DNA of 64,000 nt from Pachyseris speciosa (lineage: Eukaryota > Cnidaria > Anthozoa > Scleractinia > Pachyseridae), in contig JAEMWC010000270.1 of assembly GCA_016490735.1 (NCBI GenBank), forward strand, positions 522,501 to 586,500, read 5' to 3'. Below are positions 37,645 to 49,600 of this stretch, piece by piece (positions within the stretch are counted from its first letter, which is position 1; each line of letters starts with the position of its first letter). A program made the translations under genes and the position numbers. Below the pieces are notes generated by a model. It searched no databases. It was not told the DNA's origin and saw only the letters and a program-made list of their open reading frames with translations.

Positions 37645-40600
37645 GTGTGTGTATGTATATAACATTTGCAGTGAAATGTGATATATAAATCTATATATAT
37701 ATATATATATATACTCTCCTCCATGTTTGTCACAAATATAGCTAGCTGTAAGACAGTGTGTCAAAGCATTTCCCCACTAGAACAGTTACACGTCATTCTT
37801 TGGTTCAAGCTGGAAGTATTAGCATTAAACTGGCCTTTTGTCTACCAAATAAGCTGATTAACTGACCGTGAAAGATACATCAGTATACCACAGCTTTTAA
37901 CCATGGATAACAAGTAAAAATTTCCTGATCTTTTGAATTATATATCTTCATTTCGAAGTTTGTGAATTGTGAATTCAGGGTTTGCTTTTTTTTTGTTAAT
38001 AACAGAAGCTTTTTCCGAGCTCAATCGTATTCTACGATATGACATTCAATGTAATTTTTCCAAACGAAAAAGAAATGCTAAGTTGTTTTCTTTAACAGTT
38101 TTAAAAAAATATTAGGAAAAATAAAATAAATTTTTTTTTTTCACTGAGGCGAGACCCCTTTCAACTGGAAAATTTATTTAAGATATTTTCTCATCCTTAT
38201 TGCCAAAGGTGCGTAAATGAGTAAAAAGCGAGGACGAGCATAAAAGATCGATCGAGCAAGAAAATCTTTGTGTATTGGCGTTTTCCTTAGCCTGTAATAC
38301 ACTAACAGAACCTATCTTTTAATACTCAAGCGGCTGTTTTTCAAGCTGGAAATATTAGCATTATCGACACATCACAGAATAACCATGGTTGCCAGTCTGT
38401 GTCTTTCAAAACGCAGTTCCAGGGTTGGGAAGATGTAAAAGTGATTGTGACGCTGAGCCATGGCAACACACACATCAAGATTCACGACCCAGCAGCATTA
38501 TGGATAAAATCGGTATCAACCTCTGGATTTGAGGCCTGTGTTCGCGAGGCAGGAAGTGGCTCTAGCGGCGCATCTGTGATCAACTGGCTCGCCTTCCAAG
38601 AATCCCCCAAGGCATATACTCAGGCATTGTGGGATTTGACGAATTTACGTCGAGGACACAGTGCAAACGGGTATCCCTTGGAAGCCAGACCGCGGTTAGT
38701 CGCATATAGGGTTCAGGGAAGTAATGAAGAGGGTAAAAAAACACTCACCAAATGTTGTTTTCAATAACCGAGCACCTTTGTGGAAGAGTTCCCATTTAAA
38801 TCGTAACCTCGTAGGAGTTTCTAAAAAGGACAAAAAGTTAAACTTGATAAGGTCCACTGAAGGTACTACAACAGGGGCCGGTTCCTGACAGGTGTAATAG
38901 CTCTTTTCCAGGGATAAATTTGCCTTATTCCAAAAGATATTCCTGGGATAAGGTAGATTTATCCCTGGAATAGAGTTACTACACCTTTCAGGAACCGGCC
39001 CCAGCCATTTAAGGCAGTTGTTGATGCAGTCATTTAAAGCAATTACTGCAAACTAAATACGTGCTGATGTTCTCAATAACGTAACTTAACCATGTTACAG
39101 ACTTAGGGGCCGGTTCCTTAAAAGTGCAAAAACTCTATTCCAGGGATAAATCTGTCTTATTCCAGGATTATCTGTTGGAATAAGGCAGACTTATTAAAGT
39201 TAATATTACACCTTTCAGGAACCGGGCAATGAGCTGTATACTGGAGCAACCACGATAATATAATATACTGCCCCTGGCATCTAATGCGGGCTGTTTCTAC
39301 TAACTGTTACTAGACCAGAAAGAAGATTGTTCAGCTCTCTATAGTTATTTGAAATAGCGCAATCATGTTTTTCTTCGTTTCATTCCAGAGAAAACCGCAA
39401 GTGTTTGTCACTGTTCAACATGAAGATTCTGACAGACCTTATGATACAATGAATCTCTGGCTTGAAGACGTCCGAAATAACGGATTCGTCGTCTGTTTAA
39501 GGGAATTTATGACCTTTGATGGAATTCATTCAAACCTCAAAGTGGTGCGTGAATGTCTAAAATTCTTATTATCAATTAATAGGAGGCACGAAACAGTATT
39601 CCGGCTATGGAGTGTACCTTTTGAAATCAAGTTTCCATAGAAGACAATTTTCGTTTACTTAACACTGCAACATCTTTTTCGAGATATGACCAAAGGTTAG
39701 TTTTTTAGGTATTAAGAAGCAACTACTGTTACCATAGCAACGGTAAGGCATGGCATCTCATTTTAAACAATGCTGATTATCTCGAGATCCAGGTTGAAAC
39801 TTCATGACGAAACTTTAAGGATGATAACTACGTAACCAACAGTACAGTGTACATGTAGGCCAAGATCGAGAAAGATATGTTAAAGCGTTTTCTATTAAAT
39901 GACAAATGATTTTGTTCAGTTTCGAATCTCACTTCTAGATCTCAAGAACAAACTGAATTGACAATTACCTCTTTTCACTCACAAACCTTAATTCACACGT
40001 TCGGTACACACAATCCCATGAGTGTTTTACCGCCAAGCCAATTAAAACTTCAATTATCTGGATTCCACAAATGAATCTGCCTGGTTATGATCATTACATA
40101 CAATTATTTATTTAGAAAAGTTAAAATTTATCATTTCCAGCTTCCTGTTATTCGTATTCAGCGAAAGGTAAAAAAATTCATACTATTTTGTAACGTCTGG
40201 ATTGGCTTCATCCACTCTACAGCACTGGCTTGCATATGATGAACTCCCAGCCTCCTGGAACTTTACTGAGCGAGGAAAACTCTATGTCGCAGGACTTGGT
40301 TCACCACAAAAGGAAAACAATTATGCATTTTGTCAGGTAGAAAACTAAGGTTTCTCCCTTCTTTCTTTTTCTCGGTCAAAAATAATAAGAGCATACTAGG
40401 TTTTATTTTGTCGATTAGCTATAACGGAATAATTATCTACACAACACGAAGTTCGCACTGCTCTTGACCTGCAAACCAAAAAGGTTTTAATGGCCAGGGT
40501 GTGTGCACAAAGTTATGGCTTTTCAGTTCAAACGGTATAGAATATTCCATTGGTACTGACAATACCTCGGTGTTGTTCTCACCTTCTTGTCCCCTTCTGC

Positions 40601-43600
40601 TCGGAATTTCAAAGCATTTATGAGACGAGTCAATGTAATTGATGCATTCATTTTTAAACCAAATTTAAGACTCTCAGAAGCTGCTACTGTCATTTACAAA
40701 CTGAATAGCTATATCTATATTATATTAACATCGGTGTTATAAGAAATTTACGCAAAATATCTTAAATTTCAATCTAAATTTAGTATACACTGTTTTGTAG
40801 CGTTGTGAAATAGCTAGTAAGAATGCCCTCATGACAATTCAGGGCCTTAATTTTGCGGCTTTGGAAGAACTTGAATTTGGAAAATTGTATATAATTAAAA
40901 GGTAGCCATTGATTCAGTTGTTTCTTTCTCCAACAGGATTACAACTTCGAGAACCCGTTTTACGAGCCCCCCACTGTCGTTGTATCTGCGAGCCACGATA
41001 ACACTACCAGCCAATTATGGGATACGTCGGATGGTCGCTATAGCAACGCACTAAATGTGTGGATAGAGGTAAATGACCAGAAGAACATTCTGTAATTGTA
41101 GTAATAATTCAACGCAATATATGAGCATATATATTCCAAAACAATTGGGATCAGTTGGCTGTTTCGTTTGGGGAAAATATCTCAAATCCCTTAGGTTTTA
41201 ACTTAAATTCCACCATAATTGGGTTTTAAACCTGTCATTTCTAGCGTTAAATGAAGGGTAGACTCAAGAGAATGCGAGACAGTGAGACTAGCACCGCCTT
41301 AGACGTTTTTTTACAACTTACAAAGAAATTCCGATAAGGCTGCGATAAAATCTAGACTGCAAGACCATTAAAATTGAGCCGCGTGATTTTTAAATTGAGC
41401 TCGGCGTATTATTTCAAAAAAAATCCATTTACCAACGATTTTTGAAGAGAATGCAAATGCAATGGGTTTATGTTCTAGGAAGTCACTCGTTCATCTTTCA
41501 AAGTCTGCGTTAAGGACAGTCAAGGAACAAGCCAAACTCACGACCCAATTACAGTGGACTATGCTGTGATAGGAGGTAGCTATATGTGCTTTCAGTTTCA
41601 ATCTTTGGAATCTACCAGCTCCCTCTCTATTCTTGCAAGAATACTAACGACATAATTAAGGACGGAACTACACATGATAAAACGAAAGAACTGAAAGCCC
41701 TGCAAACCTATCTTCGGTTGCGCCGGGGGTGAATAATCAGTAAGTATTCTTCACGTCGAAACAACCCAAATCTCTGTTTACGTGGGGTTTATCGCGATAA
41801 AGCCTCTGCGTGGAAACTCAAGCCCTGCAGTTTCTGTGTGAAAATGCTACTAATTTACGTCATCATTCAATGTGGTGTAAAAAATACTTCAAAGAGAAGA
41901 AAAACGGGAAGAATCTTTGGAGCTAGCTCTAAGTACTACACATGCATCCTCCTTCTTTTATTTACAGAAGCGTGCGTTTTCCATAAAATTGGGATATAAT
42001 GCACTATAATACTATTATTTTAACAAGTACTGCTTGCATTGTTTTAGCCATTGACCCGTGTACTAACGTTACCTGTGAATACCACGCCGTCTGCAAGGCG
42101 TTTGACGCGTTTGATGGACGCTGTGTGTGTGATGATAATTGCCCTTCCTACGAGGAGCCAGTGTGTTCGTCTAACTCCACTACATTCAAAAACAAGTGCT
42201 TCTGTTTGCTGGACATATGTCAGCGCCAGAGTAACCACAGCCTATACCATCCTGGAAGTTGTACAGGTAAGAATAAGAAGCGCTACAGGTAAAGGAAAGA
42301 GCCGTTTCTTATGTCTAGTTTTACGCGACATGAACAAAGTGTCCCCTTAGATTGAATCTGTATAGAGAGAGCTACTACACGAAGTTATCAAAACAGCAAT
42401 TCAAAAAGAATAATGTACGATAAATTCTTCAGAATACGTCCTGTGAAGTGAGGGAAGGTTAAGGTGATTTTCTTGTTTTGAGCTGCGCATCCGTTCCGGC
42501 ATAAGTTCAATCACTTTTATTTTGAATTGCGTAATTGGCAACACTTCAAAATAGCGTAGGTCCCCCCATGCGGAAACGCTTGCTAGAATGAAAAAAATAT
42601 ATATATCGTCATCTTCATAAAGAAAATTTGAGGACGAGATCCAAAAACTTATAAAATGCATTAAAAGGCGTAAGAATGGGAGATGAGTTATGGGACTTCA
42701 CACCTGAATAAAGGCCTCACAGCGAGCACCGCGAGATGCCTCTTTACTTGCATCCCCTTAAACTATGTCATCCTCTTTGAAATGTGAGATTAAAAAAAAG
42801 ATTTGACAACAGAAAGAAAAGTCGATAAAGAGGTGAGATGATAAAATAAAAGTTATTGCAGAAAAATTAAGTCTTATCCTTCACTTGTGGACATTAAATG
42901 AAACTATCACCTTAAAAAAACGGATACGAGAAAGGGTTTTTGTCAACACTGTTTCAAGCTGAATATTTTTTGTTACATACAAATTCAAATTATTTTCCTT
43001 TAAGCAGAAGCATAATAAATATTGGTACATCTCAAAAGTAGCTTCAGTATAATTACATTCCTTTGATGAGTTATCTCTTTTAAGGTGGCTCAAAACACTT
43101 TTCAGTGCGTAGATTTTGAGGGGTCACTATAACCACTCTCTATCAGTTGACGCTACAATCATGGTATCACAAAACTGCCCAATCAATGGGGAGCACGTTA
43201 TTATTTTCGTGACGCTGCATGTTACCATAGCAACAGTATGACCTGCTTAAAAACACCCATAATTTTAGTTTTAAGTACTTATATTTCAAAAACGGCACGG
43301 TGAAAAATTTTATTGTCATCGAAATTTGATAAGCAGGATAAGACGCAACTTTTGGCAAAGTTTTAAAAAATTCTGTACATGGGGTTCAGAGCCACCTTTA
43401 CTTTCGAAAATTTAAGGTGGCTCTTAATCCCATGTAAAGAATTTGTTTTTAGAATAAATTTAGAGAAATTTCAACACTGTCCACAAACATCTCTTGTGAA
43501 TATCTTGCTGTCTACAAGGCATTTGATGCATTTGATGCTCGTTGTGGATGTGATGACAACTGTCCATCCTACGAAGAACCAGTGCGTTCGTCCAACTCGA

Positions 43601-46600
43601 CTACGTTTAAAAACAAGAGTTTCTACCTGCTGGACATCTGCAGGCGTAAAAGTCAAGCCATGTAGATGACGGTGTCATAGAAGCATTATGACCAATCCTC
43701 CTCCTAAGTCCTCTCCAGATAAAAATTTGGCGGCTTTTTGTGCTTAGCGTGTTCTACTAGTTATTTTGTGTCTGTTATTCTCTGCAGGTCGAATACGTAT
43801 TTTTCATGTCTTGTCACAAACATTAGAAAACTCGCGTTTCATTTCTTTAGTCAAAAACGAAAGTTACGAAAGCGTTTGAGCCGAAAAATTTTCGCGATCA
43901 CTAATTTTCACTAACACTATCCAGCGGGTAAGAGTGTACTAGTTTCAGTACATTTTTTTTTTCGGTCGATTGCAGCTTATCCGCTGGATAAAGGTATCCA
44001 CTCCTTAAGCAACTGGGGCCTAGCGTATAAATATTCTCCAGTATGGAACTGCAGCTGTTTTATTTCGTTGGTACTTATTAACAAAGTTGCTCACCGCACC
44101 CCGTTGTATATTTGTCGAGTTGCATGCCGCTATTTTGTTTTCTGCTCGGCAACGAATACTTTTTTTAATAAAAATATATCCACAATCAAGGACACGCGTT
44201 GCTTTTACATACGAATCTTATTCAAAAGCATGTCGAAAGACAAAGCAGTTCGAAAGATCTAAGATATAGACAATGGCGTGACCGGCCCTATCACTTGTAC
44301 AAATCTCCTAGCTAGATTGCTCTCCTTCGGGTATCTTATCGTACCTATGAGTTGAGCCGAATGGGGCATTGATTACTTTATCCTCTGTTGATTTAACCTA
44401 TAGGTTTTCCAGTGCAGACAGGAAGAGTTTCGCTTGCGCGAAGAGTGGAGTGGGCTGAGACTGCCTGTGAAATGGTGAATTTCCCTCCATTTTCGTTCTA
44501 TCCGCACAAGGAAGTCCACGTGCAGATAACAACCAATCACTGGAACATTAGCAGGAATAATTACGTACATGATGCAACAGTGTCCTGGGTGGAAAATGTT
44601 AATTACAAAAATTTTAAGGTAAAAAGCTATAAATGAACTTGTTTTATTTAAGCGAACTTTCGATTCATCATAATTTATGAGATATTAAGTTCCTGTTTCT
44701 CTCCTCAGAGTGTAAGGACATAGGGTAACACTGAAACATTGAAGTCCTAATTGACAATAATTACGGCATAATCACAGATAATTACAGAAAAGGTTCGTTG
44801 TTAGGAAATAGCGGTTGGCCTTGTGTTGGCCATGTGTGGTTGATAAAAGTGGTTTTAAAATATTGTTCAGCAATCAAGTCCCTTTTCAGGTTTGCGCGAC
44901 AGCAGCGGGGAGAAATGACCGTCCTATGACAGAATTTGCAACAGTTGATTGGATGGCTTATCAGGGAGCACCAGATGGTGGGGTAGCGGGAAAAACGCGC
45001 GTACCGGAATGGTGGACTGGAACAAAATGCAAGGAAGTCATACTTCCCCAGGTATGTATCTAACATTGCGATTATTTGCACTTACTTTTCTTTCATTTTC
45101 TTTCTTTCATATTTGATCTCTATTTTCATCGGCTTCCGACGAAGCTTTATTAGCTTTTCGCTACTAAATCTTCCATTCCTAGTTCATATATATGGTATGT
45201 TATATACAGTGGAACCTCCCGTAAGCGACCACCCAAAACGTCGAGCCTATGTGGTCGCTTCTTGCCTCATTAGCATATGGTAACTATAGAAACTTACCCC
45301 ATGCGCCAATGCCCATCTAAATCCATGTGACAACTTTTAGTAACCATAAAATTATTTAAGCTTTCCACATTATTTATGGTTTGCTTTTCATAAACTACCC
45401 ACGGCGAACGGAACAATTCTCAGGACAGTTAAAAATTGAATCTTTAATGTTATCTAAACTTTAGGGGAACTGAACATGAAGTGATAAAGATTGGATTGCT
45501 GGCTCAGTTTAAATTTGAAAACCAGCCCTTTTGTATTACTGGTGATTTATTTGCTAACAAGCGAAAAAGAAAACACTAGACCTATAATTAGGCCTAAGAA
45601 GAGTCCGTACTTGTTTTGGTTGGTCGTACGATTGCAAGAGGTGTTCAAGTGAAAAGTCTGGAGAGACCATGTGTGTCCCTTTGGTTGTAGTTAGACACTC
45701 TACATTAACAAATGAGCAAAAAACATCGACTAAGGCTAAGTCGCTGTCTTAAACTGTTTATAATGGTTTCAACATTTACACATATGCCAGTGTATTAGAC
45801 CCAGTACGACAGCTCAACACAATTGACTTTCTGAGAGGCCGCGAGTGTCACTTAACTTACTTTACATATTCAGTCACAAATGAGCAAGCAACCGCGTCTC
45901 CAAAAATAATACTCCTTTAAAACTGAAACTGTAGTTCCGTTATCAAACTGTTGACTGTTCTTGAGAGAACAGAATGTCAGGAAATCAGTTTTTTTCACGT
46001 GTTGCGTTACAAATCCATGAGGGTATCTCAACCCTATCTTAGTCTGCATCATTGAGCTTGTATTGCCAGTAAGTGTATCTTAATATGTCTTGTACTGAAG
46101 TTTAACATTGTTTTAATCTTAAACAGGGTAAATTTAGCACCACACCAACAGTTCTGGTAACAGCTGACCACATAAGTTCAGCTTTCAAGCATGACGCTGC
46201 CAGTCTTTGGGTAGAAAACGCCACCAGTTCGTCTTTCTTCATCTGTCTCCGTGAACTGCAGAACTACGATGGTCTGCATGAAGACATCTTTGTGGCAAGT
46301 TGATTATTAATTGGCTTTTTACTCCGACGTCCGTTGTTCAATAAATCAGCTTTGAAAACGATCATACTCTTCTGAACTGAATCCCATTCTATCCCAAGTA
46401 CATTCCCAATTAAGACTTTTATAGCTGCTTTCTCATGTCTTGCAAACGACTCGCTGATGCCAATTCATACGTCTCGGCGGAGCGAGTCAAGGTGGAATAA
46501 CGTTTCTAGTGGGTTGTCCAAGAAATAAACGGACAGACTTCGGGCTGCCGAGCTTGACATTGTAATTCTGATGTGTACACGACAAAACCACTGCCCCTGC

Positions 46601-49600
46601 GGAGACATATACATAGTTATTGTATTTCAGTCAGCCAAGCAGTCGACCAGTCGGTTTTCCAGTGAGTCAGGCACTCATGCAGTCAGCCAACCAACCAGCC
46701 AATCAATCACTCACTTAGTCAGTCAGTCAACCAGCCAGTCAGACAGCCAGCCAGCCAGTCTGTCAGTCAGTCAGTCAGTCACTCATTCATTCATTCAGTC
46801 AGTCATTCAGTCAGTCACTCAGTTACTCAGTCAATCAGTCTAGTCTGTCTGTCTGTCCTACTCAAAAGTCCGTCAAAAGTACTGCAGTTTAACGAAATTA
46901 TTTTAGTACTATGCCTTAACCAAGAAGAAAACAATAGGCTTATATTGTTACTTTCTCCGCAATTATAAGTCTTTTATTATGAAATGTAAGTGGTTTCTTT
47001 TGTGCTTAATTAGAGTTGGATGGCTTTCGAAAAACTTCATCGTCCTCTCTTCACCGAGAGCAACCACGTGGACTTTCCAAACAACAATTCCGTTTCTGTA
47101 AACTTCAATGGAGCATTTTGTGAGGTATGACAAATTTCTTTAGATTCTCATCACATCAACGTTTTTATCTACATGAGAATAGCCAGCGTAGCAAGCGTTT
47201 CCGTGTGGTTTCCTAGCAAAGACAGACCGAGCAAAGGGATGAAGTTTTCGATGTTTTGCCCGCGCGAAAATGGGGCGAGAGCAAAAAACAAATTTTAAAG
47301 AGTGGGGAAGGGGAGAGGAAGGAAGGAAACGCTTGCAGACAAACCCCTGGATTTTGAAAACCGCCAACTTGGCCTGCCATGCCTTAGGGCACTCAGTGAG
47401 ATTTCAAGCTGTCATTGGCTGTCATAAATTAACCAATGAAATGTTTCGTCTCCAGTAACGGAAGTAAATTTTTGAGTACCCGTGTCCAAAACAAACTTGA
47501 CTTAACAAGATATTTCGTAAGCAACGAGCTTATGGTGTGGGAATTGAGGAATCTGAAATGAATCCGAGTGACCAATGCAGGCTTTGTGATTTAAATCAAA
47601 CAAGCTATATTTCTACAGAAAATCTTTTCGATCCGTCGAAAAGGAAGGACTGCAAAGGAGAAGATTTAGCACTAATCTGCAAGGAAGTTGGATTTGACGT
47701 GGTAAAATGTAAGAGCTGAACGTGAGAAGTCAGGGGCACCCAACGAGCCAAATCATCCAGAAGCTGTATAAAGGCATTTTTAAGTACCTTATGGTGTTTG
47801 AAGTCTGTTTAAAGTGATGTTTTCATTAGCTAGAAGAAGTTCATCTGTTCGGATTCCCTAGCTGAAAATTTAATTGCCCAAAAATGTTAGGGAACAAAAT
47901 CTTCCTTTGAGAAAATGCAAGCTAAATGAACTTGGCGTAGGCTTCCTCAGCAGAACCAAAAAGAAGACTCTCGATGTCTTGTTCCTTTTGTAATTCGCGA
48001 CTAAATCCCCGTTTGGCGAAAAAATTTTAAGTTTTGTGTAGACTTGCTTCAGACACGTCTTTCCTTTCTTTCGCTTTTGTTGTATTCTGGTTATCAGACC
48101 TTTGATTGACACATGTCGATATGCGACCAGAGGCAAGCCAATCACGAGGCCCTGTTCGCTGGCTAACGGGATTTTCAAAATCCAGGGGTTTGTCTGCAAG
48201 CGTTCCCTTCCCTCCTCTCCCCCTCCCCCTTCTTTCATTTGTTTATTTTTTTGCTCTCGCCCCATTTTTCGCGCGGCTAAAACTTCTAAAATCCCGTTGC
48301 TTGGTCTTTCTTTGCTCGGAAACCACTCAGAAACGCTTGTTACGCAGGCTAACATGCGAACGTTACACTCTCATATATCTGAGAAAGGAATAAAAGTTGA
48401 CGCTGCTTCAATTTCAGGGTTCCGGCGTGTCTGTTGCTACTGTGACCATCTCAAGAGCAAAATATAAAGAAACGTTGCCTTGTTAGTGCTGTTTGGTAAA
48501 CTGTTATGTCGTAAATGAGATTATTAGAGGGATGAAAGGACTAAAAAAAAGCTCATTGTCCAATGAAGGAGTTCCATTATAGCTTTTTGCATGTGCAATG
48601 AAGTAAGCCCATAACGTGTCGAAGGGAATACCATGCTCACCATTCATAATTGATCGAGAATGGAGACCTTAAAATACGAGGACGGGACATTCTGGGACCG
48701 GGGATTTTGGCCGAGAGGTCTCGGGGAGAATTCGCCGTCGAAAGGCGCCCAAACGAGGATCGCTGTTTACAAATGTTGTAAACCAAGTCACGGTTTAGAT
48801 GACGGAGAATTATCGGAGTAAAAATTTCTTCTTTTCTATGATTTTAAAAGCAAGTCCAAAACTCGAGATTTTCCCTGTTACATCGATTGCTATGACAATT
48901 TGACCCAGCTGGCATGGACGATAGCTAGTGCTTAGCCAAGTTTCGTTTTCATAAATGTCATGATGTAAAACAGAAAATCAATTACTTCAGTCGCCAGCAA
49001 CTGAATTTAAGACCACACATTACTAGTTTGATAAATTTATTTTAAAAGTCACGGAGATTTGCTTTTCTTGGATATTTCGACCCCGGCGTGAACACTCATG
49101 ATCGACAATGAGACACTGACAAAAATAAGCACATTTTTGCAGCATTTATTGCTTGAAATCACGCGGCAAATCTTATGTTGACATAATTTTCTTTCAGGAC
49201 CTCAAAAAATGTCGCCGTCCTCATACCTTAAGGTCCCTTATTCAACACTGACCCAAGTCGTTCAAAACACACCATTGCATTACTGGGCAAAAATATGCTG
49301 TTAGCTTAACACTACCTGCCAAATTAATATCAAATCGGTCTAATAATAAAGTAAGAAACCCCGCACAACATGAGAAACTAGTGGATTAAGAACTTGCTTA
49401 AGTTATGGCATTATTTAAAAACAAAACAACACAACAAAAAACACTCATTATTCATGAACCTTCTTAATTTGAGCTTGAAATATTATTGCCTGACTGTATA
49501 TTCTCACTTTTGCTTGCAGGTTTGCTTGTAATTCGTTTGCCTTTTATTATGAAGTATGAACTGAATAACCGTAATGTGTTTTAAACTATGTATATACACA

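Noticed and set aside
46571..46843. 90-codon frame rich in Ser and Gln
   Set aside because: Comes from the CAGT minisatellite in an intron; no splice context.
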